A stretch of DNA of 64,000 nucleotides from Persicaria tinctoria (GCA_037127255.1 JBANSL010000004.1:16623967-16687966); one strand, 5' to 3'. Shown: positions 46,161 through 56,762, numbered from the stretch's first letter. Notes: generated by a model from the letters alone, not told the origin. Program-made: numbers and translations.

Positions 46161-47361
46161 AGGGCATTCACCATTGTCTGGTCCATCTTTAGTCCACTTC
46201 TAGATCCACCAGTGCTGGAAGAGTTGAAACACAGTTCCTTGGTACCACCTTCCTCCAAAGGTGACTCTAAAGGACCTTCAGAAACTTCATAGGCATTGTT
46301 AGCTGTAGGCTTTCCATCTCTAGGACCTTTATACCACTCAGGGAACCCATGCAACTTGAAGCAAGTGTCCATGATATGTCCTTTCCCTCTGCAATGATAG
46401 CAAATCTTAGCTTGTCTCTATTATCCTTCCTGAAATCCTTTCTACCATCTTTCCCAATTTGAGATTGGGACTGAAATGGTTGTTGGGACTGGAACCTGTC
46501 ACCTCTTCTTGCTGCTGCCAAAGCCATAGTATCCGATTGAGAGCCAGTTGACACTCCCTTCCCTCCTTCAACCCGTTGTACCAAATAATAGGCCTTGTTG
46601 AGCGTCGGAAGAGGATCAGTACCAAGAATGTTGTTGCACACCGATTCATAACCTTCACCCAATCCAACCAAGAACTGCATTAAGCGGTTCCTCCCCTCAA
46701 TATCTGACACCTTCTTGGTAATTTGACAAGTGCACGCAGCCATTGCACCACAACCACAACTCGGATACCCCTCTACACTCTGCAACTCATCCCGGATACG
46801 CTTCAGTTTATTGAAATACTCAGCAATTGACGTGTCCCCTTTAGTAATATGGATCAATTCCTTCCTCAACTGGAAAATCAAGGGCGTATTTGCCTGGCCA
46901 TATCTTTCATAAAGCTCCGACCAAAGATCTTTGGCCGATTCAACGCACATAAACCCCTCCGAGATTGAACTCACCATTGAGTTCAGCACCCAGCATCGTA
47001 CCATATAATCCGCACGGATCCAACGTTGTAAATCCACCGAATCCCCCCGTGGTTTCTCACACGTCCCATCAATAAACCCAATTTTGTTCTTCGCCCCAAG
47101 CGCGAGACGAATTCCTCTACTCCAACCCAAAAAATTCGAACCAGAGAATTGAAACGAAATCAATTGCGCACCTGGACTGTCCGAATTAGCCAACGCAAGC
47201 GGATCATTGTTGTTCAATTGAACGCCTGTGTTCACGAGACCCTCAATTCCAACTCCATCCGCCATCTCAAGACCCAATTGTTGACGATCACCAAGATCCG
47301 ACGCCGAAATCTCTTCGCACACAGCAAGCTTCTCGCACCAAGCAAGAAACCACCAATCCAC
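46161..47361 (-). pseudogene. gag of the outer copia, frameshifted before the zinc knuckle
   Basis: The frame 46267-47361 has SFQFSGSNFLGWSRGIRLALGAKNKIGFIDGTCEKP and LWSELYERYGQANTPLIFQLRKEL, a copia Gag of the UBN2_3 type. Near 46415 the frame is lost; the zinc knuckle CYHCRGKGHIMDTC and the PWF-type HGFPEWYKG are in the next frame. Confidence 0.85.
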
Positions 47362-47447
47362 ACAGGAAACCTCACGAACTATGACTAATCAAAGCTTCGT
47401 CGCTCTGATACCATGTGGAACCTTGATCAATCAACAATGGAGGTTTA

Positions 47448-47448
<1 letters not shown>

Positions 47449-47501
<53 letters not shown>
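47449..47501. repeat. (GA)n microsatellite in the 5' LTR of the outer copia
   Basis: About 53 bp of GA. The partner LTR has only GAGAGAGAGA at the same place, so the repeat grew after insertion and explains the LTR length difference. Confidence 0.9.
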
Positions 47502-47506
<5 letters not shown>

Positions 47507-47660
47507 CGAAATCAAAGAGAAGAAGAAGTTGTTACGTTGGTTAGGAGCTTTACATGTATATATAGGCTCCTATCCTTCACTTTCGAGTATTTACAGAATA
47601 CTTCCCAAGACTCTCTAATTACAACAATATAACCTTAGTCCTCATATAGTCATTAAGAAC

Positions 47661-48039
47661 ATTTAGGTACATCTTATAATAAATTGTGTATATAATTTAG
47701 TTGGATGATTTGCACCAATACACCAAATCAAATTCAACTTTGCAAAAAATGACCATGTGGGGGATAATTTGCATGGGAATGACAATGTCATTTTTGCAAA
47801 TTTTTTGGGCATCTTCCCGACCGATTGAAGGTAAACAAGGCTAGGGGGGAGAGAGAAGAGAGACCCACTTTAGTTGTTTTAAACTAATTTTTGGCCATTT
47901 TTATTTGTTAAAATTAAAAAATAAATTTATTTTTAAACTTAATTTAATTTTATCTATCTATAGACACCCACTTTATATATGTTTATGGAAAAAAAATTCG
48001 AAGTAAAGTTGGGTCTACATCGTATCTTGATCTCAATTT
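47661..48039. other. AT-rich spacer right of the outer copia
   Basis: No gene. CATTTTTGCAAA-like words at about 47790 recur at about 49070, on the far side of the tandem duplication, and may mark the borders of an unidentified element. Confidence 0.35.
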
Positions 48040-48422
48040 ACGATTTACGCTTACTAGCCAGTAACTAATGTTGCCTAGCCAGTAACTACTGTTGTCTAGC
48101 CAGTGACTATGATCTCTTAGCCAATATAAGACTAACCCATGTTCAACCCTCCGCTTCACCTTGGTGTCCGACGAGGCAAAGAGTTGTCGTGGTCGGAGTG
48201 AACCCCCTCCATCCATGCCTACCACCTTTCCTCCACAAATCTCCCTCCATCTCCACAAATCCGACCGACCTCCACACATTTCCATTTCCCCTTTCACAAA
48301 ATCCAAAAAAAAAAGAGAAGAGGAAGAGCCACCACGACCGCCGCCCTCCACCCCGCCGCCATCAGTCTCAGGCCTCCACTTTCCCTTCTTCCTTCTCCTG
48401 TTCGGCTGTTGTGAACCCCCCC

Positions 48423-48455
<33 letters not shown>

Positions 48456-48980
48456 ACTCATTCGCTTTGCCTTAAATCCCGCCTAAACACACCTCCAAAA
48501 TTTCAAACTCCCGCAAAAAAAATAAAGAAAATGTTACGATTTATGCTTACTAGCCAGTAACTACTTTTGCCTAGCCACTAACTACGATCTCTTAGTCAAT
48601 ATAAGACTAACCCCTGTTCAATCCTCCACTGTTCAACCATCCACTTCACCTTGGTCTCCGGCGAGGCAAAGAGTCGTCGTGGCCGGAGTGAACCCCCTCC
48701 ATCCATCTCTACCACCCTTCCTCCACAAATCTCCCTCCATCTCCACAAATCCGACCGGCCTCCACACATTTCCATTTTCCCTTTCACAAAATCCAAAAAA
48801 AAAAAAGAAAGAGATGAGGAAGAGCCACCACGACCGCCGCCATCAGCCTCATGCCTCCACTTCCCCTTCTTCCTTCTCCTGTTTTGTTGTTGTGAACTCT
48901 CTCTCTCTCCCTCCCTCATTTGCTTTGCCTTAAATCCTGCCCAAACCACCTCTAAAATTTCAAACTCCCTCCAAAAATTT
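48040..48980. repeat. Tandem duplication of a 496-bp unit
   Basis: Copy 1 starts ACGATTTACGCTTACTAGCCAG at 48040, copy 2 ACGATTTATGCTTACTAGCCAG at 48536. Both continue through the same leader-like CT- and C-rich sequence and end in AAATTTCAAACTCC. Copy 1 carries a C run at about 48417-48432 followed by CT repeats; copy 2 has only CT repeats. Frames on both strands (about 104-122 codons) are low-complexity and unassigned. Inside each copy, TAGCCAGTAACTA repeats two or three times. Confidence 0.85.
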
Positions 48981-50639
48981 TAACCCACTATAATGGGTAA
49001 GGGTGACTTGTTATTTTTGCAAATAAATGTTAATTTTTGACATTTAACTAATTTTTTACGGGGGAGAGACATTTTTGCAAAGGGTTAACTTTTTTGGTAT
49101 ATTGAGTACAAATTTCTCAATTTAGTTTACGTACCGTATTGCCATTAGAGTTTATAGAATATTCGAAACAAATATGTTCTTGTATGAATATGACATTTGA
49201 TATTGTATTTTACATACTGTATTGTTGTCACTCAAGTTTATAGTTGTGAAATGATATTTGATAGTGTATAAAATATTCGAAAAACAGAGTTTATAGTTAT
49301 GGAATGATATTTGATATAGTTGTGAAATGATATTATAGGTACCATTTGATATAGCTGTGAAATAATAATTAATAATTTTTATAATCCACTATAATGTAGA
49401 GTCAACACCAACCTTTGTAAGGGGGCACCGATTATTCATCGATGTTTCAGCTTGTCGGGGTGTGGTATGACGAGAAGAATATGAAGGGTTGGGCTCGCTA
49501 TGTAGGTAGTGCTAAAAACATGGTTCTCGTGATACACCTGTCATGGAAGAACAAACGAACCGGGTTTCAACCTTCGGATTAGTGTGTGATCGAGCACTAT
49601 GGTGGTCAGTGCAGGGAACCACGATTTGGATTTCCCCCCGCATCAACCAGGGTAGTGATGTCTAGGAAAATGGGGCTGGTGTGAATTTGAGCTCGAGGGT
49701 CAACAACACGACAATGACAATTGGACAGCAAAAATAATCCCGTTTTATTCCAGAAAATTCCGTGGACGTGAGATAACATCAGCGGCCTCTGCTTTTTGTA
49801 TTTTATATAGATAAAAAAAATAATATTTAAATATATAATCTCAACCAAATCCTTATTTATTTATTTAATTATTGTAAGATAATATTTGTTGAAGATAAAG
49901 ACTGAAAAACAAATCATATTGATGATTTAGTAAATATTGGTAGTTAGCTACCAAATTCGTTTGTTACATTGCGTGGATTAACATTTGCAACCCGGATAAT
50001 CTGGATCACGTGTCTACAATTTCAACGTTTAAAAAGAATTTTTTTTTAAAAAAAAATAAAGTCATTTCAACAAAAAAAAAGACATTGATATAAGGTACGT
50101 GCTTTTATACTTTTTATGAATGTAGATAAAGATAAATTTTTTAAAAAAAATCGGATATGTTTATGATTTTTTTGTTGAACGGTATATGATGATGATGATC
50201 AAGATACTTAATATTATCAATAAATCAAATCAAATTGGTTATGTATGTAACAACCAAATTTACCGTTTTTTAAAACAATCTACTTAATCTAACAACCAAA
50301 TCTACTTAGCAAATATATGACATATCCAATTCCAACCAATAATTTTCTAACTTAAAAATCCTATTTTAAATTCATACTTTGAATTCCTACTCTAAAGGAA
50401 AAGCCGTCACATGGATATGCGACTTCTCTTTTAGTATTATAATATTAATTAATTACCGTTTATATTATTGGGACCCAAAAATTTTATCTTTTCCGGGCCT
50501 CTATAGTATTAGGAATTAGGATCGGCTCTGCTTCCCGTGGAAGTTGCGGCAAAAGAAGTTATGACTCTCTGAAAGCGATTGTAGCTATTCCGTGTTTTAT
50601 TTCTATAAATAATACTTTGAACGAAAAACAATCATCAAA
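48981..50639. other. AT-rich spacer, no gene seen
   Basis: TTTATAGTTGTGAAATGATATTTGATA-type words repeat at about 49235-49340. At about 50418-50445 the sequence GACTTCTCTTTTAGTATTATA resembles the 5' end of a plant Helitron on the minus strand, but no 3' partner was found. No protein or RNA gene recognised before the tRNA. Confidence 0.4.
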
Positions 50640-50710
50640 GCACCAGTGGTCTAGTGGTAGAATAGTACCCTGCCACGGTACAGACCCGGGTTCGATTCCC
50701 GGCTGGTGCA
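50640..50710 (+). tRNA. tRNA-Gly (anticodon GCC)
   Basis: 71 nt folding as a standard cloverleaf: acceptor GCACCAG paired with CTGGTGC, D arm with A box TGGTCTAGTGGT, anticodon loop CTGCCAC with GCC, T arm CCGGG TTCGATT CCCGG with B box GGTTCGATTCC, discriminator A. A T run shortly downstream (from 50715) can end pol III transcription. It decodes GGC and GGU glycine codons. Confidence 0.95.
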
Positions 50711-51620
50711 TTCCATTTTACCTTTTTTCGGCGTTTTTGGAATGGCTAGGTGAGTGGTGAAGAGGATAGAATTGATTAGATATCTAATGAGTTACTCATG
50801 CTTATATAGCAAATGGAATTTTCAATTTTGAAATCTTACTTCTTACTACGTATAGGAAAGTGAACTTTTTGGCCCTTTATTGTTCATTCATTAGTATTAT
50901 GCTATTTATTTTTCTTTCTTTTCAAATTAAAAAAAAAAAAACTCTTCTTCTACCACAATTGTTAAAAAAGTGTTATATAAGCACAAATTTTCATATTATC
51001 AAATGAAATAAAATTAAACTCTAGTTTGAATAAGTAAATCATATAATAAAAACTAGCTAGAAATAAAATTTTAAGTAACTTATCCAAATAAACAATTGAG
51101 TAATGTAAATCAATGAAGAAAATTAAAAGAATAAAATAACAGATGAAAATTAAAAGAATAAAATAATATTATCTATATTTTATACAAATATAATTATTGG
51201 AGTAAATATTATTTAGGTATATGACAAATGGATAAATGTAGATTATTTGAATTTATTTGAGAAAATATGATAGCAATAGATAAAAATATAAAATAATTAT
51301 ATTTATATATGTAAGAAAAAAACTTAAATTATAAAATAAAATATGTTTTTTAAACTTGCTTCCTATAACATGTACTTCATGTTACTAATGAAATAAACCG
51401 TTAAAATTATAAGATTGAAACTATAAGTTAATACGAGTAATATAAATAATTATTGTATATATGGAATATATAGTATCAAATTATTTAAAAAGTAAATTCA
51501 TGCGTAGCACGGGAATGTTCACTAGTAGACAGTAATCATGAGTTGTCGTAGAAGGAGATAATGACATTTATTACTATCATCGGTTGCTTGCTGCTGCAAC
51601 ATTTGACACCCTCTGTCACA
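50711..51620. other. AT-rich spacer with a possible Helitron 3' end
   Basis: No gene. TGCGTAGCACGGGAATGTTCACTAGT at about 51501-51526 looks like a Helitron 3' end (GC-rich segment, then CTAG before T at 51522-51525), but its hairpin is weak and no matching start was found. Confidence 0.3.
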
Positions 51621-52098
51621 TACTTTATTCGTTGTACAAAATATGTCATTTACTAATCATGCACACTTTTTACAATGATAAAAGTTATAAAGTATAAAAT
51701 ATTAACTTTAGTTTTAAAATAATTTTGTAAGTGTTAATAAGTTTGAAATCGTTTTAAAATTTTATTAAAAAATAATTTTTTATACTGCCTCCGTTAATCA
51801 AAACTTGTCGTTTTAAAGATGAAATCTTGTTAAGAAAAAATATGTCATTTTAGGTATTTTGGTATTCACTTTACAAAATTGCCCTTATCATAATTATGGG
51901 GATGTTAGTTGTAGTTTTCGAAAATGTGAAAAAATATAGTAATAATTATGGGTATAAGTGTATTTTCGTTTACTTCCTTAAAAATTATGAAGATTTCTAA
52001 AATGACAAGTTTTTATTAACGGATGGAGTATAGTTTTTACCATCCTACAAAAATGTACATGAATCGTAAACGACATATTTTATCGAACGGAAGTAGTA
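51621..52098. mobile_element. Stowaway-like MITE carrying another MITE
   Basis: Outer ends TACTTTATTCGTTGTACAAA and (reverse complement of the right) TACTACTTCCGTTCGATAAA, followed on both sides by ATATGTC(A/G)TTTAC and CATGYACAYTTTT. The inner 51783-52030 segment interrupts it. Same family as 26868-27111, 52837-53051 and 58710-58917 by its subterminal sequence. Confidence 0.7.
51783..52030. mobile_element. Second Stowaway-like MITE nested in the first
   Basis: Begins TACTGCCTCCGTTAATCAAA and ends TTTTTATTAACGGATGGAGTA; CTTGTCGTTTTA and AATGACAAG continue the inverted repeat. TA flanks on both sides fit a Tc1/mariner target. 248 bp. Confidence 0.8.
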
Positions 52099-52158
52099 TA
52101 GATTGGCTTGGGCTTCAAAGGGTTCTACACTACTTCTACCTGTTCACTATATCACAAC

Positions 52159-52712
52159 TAGGGATGGCAACGGGGCGGATTTGGGGCGGGGAGTACCCTC
52201 CCCATCCCCGTCCTCGTTTGTGAAAATTTCCCCCGTCCCCGTCCCCGTTCGGGGATAAAAAATGCCCCCCGTCCCCCATCCCCGTCCCCGTCGGGGAATC
52301 TCCATCCCCGCTAAATTTTCCCCGTTTGCATTCCCCGTCGGGTTCCCCGTTTAAAACTCATGGGTTCCCCCTGTTTAATAGAAAACTATAAGATATTATT
52401 AAAGTTATGTAAAAAATATGACATAAATATTACATATAATATCTTATAAATATAAATTATAAGGTAAAAGTTTAAAAATAAAAAAAATTATTTAAACTTA
52501 GGTAAGATATTAACAACAACGGGGACTTCATACTCCCCAATGGGGACGGGGCGGGGTGGGGACTACTATCCCCGTCCCCATCCCCATCCCCGTCCTCGTG
52601 TGGGGAATCACTTTGTCCTCCATCCCCGTCCCTATCCCCGTTTAAAATCTCCGTCCCCGTCACGGGGATTCCCCACGAGAAACGGGGAGTCCCTGCCCTA
52701 TTGTCATCCATA
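52159..52712. mobile_element. Non-autonomous hAT element packed with CCCCGT runs
   Basis: Ends TAGGGATGGCAA and TTGTCATCCATA, with an 8-bp target duplication ATCACAAC at 52151-52158 and 52713-52720. Both end regions are dense in CCCCGTCCCC and its complement, the middle (about 52370-52510) is AT-rich. 554 bp, no transposase. Terminal sequence and 8-bp duplication place it in the hAT superfamily. Confidence 0.85.
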
Positions 52713-52836
52713 ATCACAACTTCATATAACCATGAGATTCAGTTGGAAGTTAAGACCCTGTTGCTCTTAATGGAATACTCTCATCTCCATTAAAACTTCC
52801 ATTGTTTGTTCTTTTCTATATGGATCCTTAATTTGA

Positions 52837-53051
52837 TACTCCCTCCGTTCGGCAAAACTTGTCGTTTACTATTCATACACGCTTTTTTTAGAATGATAAA
52901 AACTATATAAAATATTCATTTTTTTAACAAGTTTGTACTTATTAATAATAACTACGAAGTTGTTAAAAATTTTATTTAAAAAACTAGATATTTTATATAG
53001 TTTTTATCGCGTGAATAGTAAAGTGACAAGTTTTTCCGAACGGATGTAGTA
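52837..53051. mobile_element. Stowaway-like MITE
   Basis: 215 bp with TACTCCCTCCGTTCGGCAAA at the left and TTTTTCCGAACGGATGTAGTA at the right; subterminal TTTACTATTCATACACGC and its inverted partner GCGTGAATAGTAAA. Confidence 0.85.
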
Positions 53052-53127
53052 TTTTTCTTCTCTTTTCCAGAATGTACCTTGTCTTTTTGTACACTCAAAG
53101 CAAGCTTTGCGCCAAGCATGTGGATGT

Positions 53128-53260
53128 GACAAGACCAGTTCAGTAAACCATTCCGAAATGACTCACCGGAAAGGACTTGTGGGTAGTACCCATAGGTCTC
53201 CGGTTCGATCCCCGGAATGGCCGCTCTTTATTTACCTATTCAAGACAAGACCGGTTCAGT
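53128..53260 (+). mobile_element. tRNA-derived retrosequence with a 17-bp target duplication
   Basis: GACAAGACCRGTTCAGT occurs at 53128-53144 and 53244-53260 with one mismatch. The 99 bp between hold CCATTCC paired with GGAATGG as an acceptor-like stem, an A-box-like TGACTCACCGG and a perfect B box GGTTCGATCCC. This is the structure of a SINE or a reverse-transcribed tRNA rather than a working tRNA, since no proper anticodon arm is evident. Confidence 0.6.
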
Positions 53261-53263
53261 TAC

Positions 53264-54331
53264 AAGTGACAAGGGAAGCAAACTGAAGTCTTAAATAAAA
53301 ACAAATCACGCTCTAATTGCTTCTTTCCGTACAATTTAACGTCGTCACCTCATTTGGTATCGCTTTGAAATGCAGGAAACCATTCAAATGCTTCTAATGC
53401 GAAGAGAACAAGAATAGCATCTCAGCTCGATGAGCCTCTAGCCTTTTGATTAACGCCATTATATGTATGGCTTAGAGGCATTTCTCTACTTAAGAATCTA
53501 CCAATCCCTTCTATTGACCGCCTACTTTTTAAAAGGATAAAATTTGATGGTAATGGTATATAGGTAATATCCACCTAAAAAAAATGTACAATTATCTAAA
53601 AAAAGGCTCAAAAGGACAGTTAGTAAAAAAAAACATGAAAAAAATATACTCCACCCAATTTTCTCTGTGAGAAAAATCGTGCGAACTGTGGGTAATAAGA
53701 CTAGTAGGTATATAATTTTACACATACACTAGGTGTATGTTTGTCCGATGTTAAACTGAGTTTACTAGGATTGGTATGGTGCGGTAACTACAAAAAAATG
53801 GCGATTACCACGTACCAACCACCAACTGGTGGTACATAAATTTTCATATCACGTACCAACCACAAGTCGTGGTTACCACATATATGGTAACCATGACTTG
53901 TGGTTACCATTAGTACATTACAATGATTACCATGCTATAATATTGTTTGTATTTTTTTGAAACCCCTTGGCTATCGTCTAGTAGTAATCAAAGTTATCGA
54001 ACGAAAAAATATGGTTACCAAAAATAATATGATTATCATCTGTTAGAAGTTCAAATAAACCAAGTTCATAGCCAAAAGTACAAACCAATTCAAACAAACC
54101 AAGTTCAAAGTCTTCAAACAAATCAACTTCAATTGTTCAAACATTTAAAATATTCATGCAAGTTCAAACAAAATAAGTTCAAAGTCTTCAAATATTCAAA
54201 ATGTTCCTACTGTTTATATGTTTTTAGTAGTGATAGTAGAAAGAAATAATTTAAGTTTAAATCAATACACAAAACATAAAGTAAAAACTTGAAATTAAAA
54301 ACATAAGACTTGAAGGTAAGAACAATAAAAA

Positions 54332-54343
<12 letters not shown>
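53264..54343. other. Spacer with palindrome and GGTAACC-type motifs
   Basis: GTACCAACCAC and GGTTACC words form nested inverted repeats at about 53810-53912. TTCAAACAAACCAAGTTCAAAG-like words repeat at about 54085-54200. Similar TACC and GGTTA words appear right of element C at about 56845-56930, so element C may have landed in a larger unnamed element. No gene. Confidence 0.4.

Positions 54344-54422
<79 letters not shown>
54344..54422. repeat. (TA)n microsatellite, 79 bp
   Basis: Pure TA run at the left border of element C. Confidence 0.95.
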
Positions 54423-54424
<2 letters not shown>

Positions 54425-54639
54425 TTGGGTAACTTGTGCACACCCCTTAGGGTGTACTTTGTGCACAATTGTGGATCGTTGATCTATATGAAATTGATGG
54501 TTGGGATGATGCCACGTCATTGGGTTGATTTAAAAAAAAAACTGAAAAACAAGCCCAAGCCCACCCCTTAGAATGTGAAGCGCGTGACAATAATTGTTTA
54601 AAACCCTAAAAGGTGACGGCAAAGAGGAGAGAGGCAAAG

Positions 54640-55440
54640 AAGAGGTTGAAGATGAGAGGTGATCGACGGTGGCGGGCTTGGCGGCGGGTGTGGGTGCGAA
54701 GGCGGCGGCGGATTCAGGAGGCGAGGAGATGATGGTCGGCGGTGAGGCGAGAGGTGAAGGTCGACGGTGGACCCGTGGAGCCAAAGCGAACCCAGGTGAG
54801 GCGGAGGCGTGACCGCAGTCGAGGCCGAGGCGGAGGTGCGAGCCAGGCGGAGGCGGATGCGGAGGCGCAAGCCCCTGGTAGTCCCGATGGAAGCCCAGAT
54901 CTCACTCGCACCTGCTCTCCTTCGCGTCGCCGACTCCATCTGGTACTGGAAGGAAGAAGGTGGTCCGGCTCAGATCTGGGCGGTTGTGGAGGGGTTTGGG
55001 GGGCGAGGGTGGTCTGGGCTGGGTGGTTGTGTGGATGGTGAGGGGTGGTGGGTGGTGGCGGCGGCGCAGTTGGGTGAGGAGGAGATCGACGGGGGTGCGG
55101 GCTTGGCGGCGGCTGAACGCCAAGGAGATGGCGGCGGCGCAGATGGCTCCTCCTCTCAGATCCGGCGGTGCTAGGGGCGGCTCCTCCTCTTCTATGGCTC
55201 AGATCCGGCGGTGCTAGGGGCAACTCCTCCTCTTCTATGGCTCAGATCCGGCGGTGCTAGGGGCGGATCCTCCTCTTCTATGGCTCAGATCCGGCGGTGC
55301 TAGGGGCAGCTCCTCCTCTTTTATGGGTCAGATCCGGGCGGTGCTGGATCTGTGCGGTTTCAGGCCGGCTATGGCTGGTGGTCGGGGGTGTCCAGGGGTG
55401 GGTGGTTTAGGGGTGGAGGGGGTGGTGGGCGTGATTTAAT
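54640..55440. other. GC-rich block in element C, possible captured gene fragment
   Basis: GGC- and GGTGG-rich sequence with overlapping open frames on both strands (up to 169 codons) and no recognisable domain. Comparable in base composition to 6235-6780 in element B. Confidence 0.3.
55181..55350. repeat. 43-bp tandem repeat, about four copies
   Basis: Units start with CTCCTCCTCT at 55181, 55224, 55267 and 55310; each contains ATGGCTCAGATCCGGCGGTG and CTAGGGGC. A shortened unit precedes at about 55148. As 43 is not a multiple of three, no protein frame is kept from unit to unit. Confidence 0.9.
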
Positions 55441-55939
55441 TTGGACCTCTGCATCAACATTATTCGTTAATTATTCAGAAAAATGAGTTGAATTTTGGTT
55501 GTTAGTGGTAATGAGTTGTTAATTATTCGGTGAAATTTGGATTATTATTCGTCGGTATAGAGAGCTTTCGGTTTGACAAACAACATCAAAACCTCCTGTA
55601 TACGGCCGAATAATCATTCCTAATGTTGTTTCTATTTCCCAAAAAAATATAAATATTCTACCGAATAATATTTCAAAACTGAATGCGTAAAAATTAACTC
55701 AGGAGTTAAAACTAAAATTGATTGACAAAAAACAAACATTATTCGGTAGTATGTGACAGATTATTCAGTATAATTGGTAAAATTTGATTTGAAATGGATG
55801 GAAAAACAAAATATAACATTATTCGGTAGTATATGAAATATTATTCGGTGGAATGGGCAAGTTTTTCAAAACAGCGAAATCAGATCCGAAAAAAAAAAGA
55901 AGCGCGTCAGACTTTTTAGGTGGGTTCCACCATTTTTTC

Positions 55940-56633
55940 TAGGGGTGGGCACAAATCCCGCAAATCCCGGGCCCCTCCCGGTCCCGTCCCGGGCCCGTCC
56001 CGATCCCGGTGGGATTTGGAAAAAAAATAACTAATCCCGTCCCGGTCCCGTCCCGCAAAAAATATGCGGGACGGGACGCGGGACGAGAATTCCTTATCCC
56101 GCAAATCCCGTCCCGTCCCGCATATATATAATATTAACAGTTTATACATATATACTCACTGATTTTTTGGTGGGAATACATATATAACAGTATATACAGT
56201 ATACAATATACATTACTCACTTCACTGTTTTTTTCGGTGGGAATACATAACAGTATATACTCACTGTTTTTTTGGTGGGAATACAAATATTATATATACA
56301 TATACTCAGGATACTCGCAAAATATATACTCACAGTACAGTATATATAATTGTATCAGTGTGTGGGTCGTCAATATATATATTGTGTATAATTATATGTA
56401 AAATGTGCGTATATATATAAGAAAAATCATAAAGTATAAAAAGCATTATAAATCACATATTTATACCTTTGAAAATCATAAAATATATATGAATTTTAGA
56501 ATTTTTTATAAATTTTTTTATTTGAGGGACAAGGCCCGCGCGGGATTGAAAAAAAAGTAGTAAATCCCGTCCCGCAAAAATTACGCGGGACGGGACGCGG
56601 GACGACCCCCATCCCGTCCCGCGCCCACCCCTA
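55940..56633. mobile_element. Non-autonomous hAT element packed with CCCGTCCCG runs
   Basis: Ends TAGGGGTGGGC and GCCCACCCCTA, with 8-bp target duplication ATTTTTTC at 55932-55939 and 56634-56641. Both ends are filled with CCCGTCCCG and GCGGGACGGGA, the middle is AT-rich with GTATATA and ATATATA words. 694 bp, inside element C. Confidence 0.85.
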
Positions 56634-56756
56634 ATTTTTTCTATTTAAAAAAAAATGAAACACTCATTTAATCCTGGCCTTCCATTTCTTTCAATCAAAG
56701 GCCAAGATTCGTGCACAAGGTACACCCTAAGGGGTGTGCACTCCGGAACCACTCCC

Positions 56757-56762
56757 TATATA

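Larger units (their letters stand above)
34527..47655 (-). mobile_element. Outer Ty1-copia retrotransposon, minus strand, split by another copia
   Basis: LTRs at 34527-34733 (207 bp, 3' LTR) and 47414-47655 (242 bp, 5' LTR, lengthened by a GA repeat). Target duplication AGAAC at 34522-34526 and 47656-47660. The primer site, read on plus as GCTCTGATACCA at 47402-47413, abuts the 5' LTR. A pyrimidine-rich CCCTCCCCT at 34734-34742 is its polypurine tract on the other strand. The interior runs gag, protease, integrase, RT, RNase H from right to left and is cut in the RNase H end region by the element at 34831-42800. Confidence 0.92.
54423..56756. mobile_element. 2.3-kb (TA)n-flanked element with terminal inverted repeats (element C)
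   Basis: Long TA runs on both sides. GTGCACACCCCTTAGGGTGT starts at about 54437 and its inverted copy ACACCCTAAGGGGTGTGCAC lies at 56722-56741. Inside are a GC-rich block (about 54640-55430) with 43-bp tandem repeats, an AT-rich part with many ATTCGG words (about 55455-55860) and a nested hAT element (55940-56633). No transposase. It shares plan and flank type with elements at 3955-4343 and 4406-6838. Confidence 0.65.

Noticed and set aside
48161..48949. Pro/Ser-rich proteins of 104-123 codons
   Set aside because: Frames exist on both strands over CT- and C-rich sequence, and the two repeats do not keep the same protein end; treated as non-coding.
50418..51526. A single Helitron spanning 50.4-51.5 kb with the tRNA-Gly gene inside
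   Set aside because: The start-like end points in the opposite direction to the 3'-like end, so they cannot be two ends of one element.
53145..53243. Functional tRNA gene
   Set aside because: Good B box and acceptor-like stem, but no proper anticodon arm, and it is framed by a target duplication.
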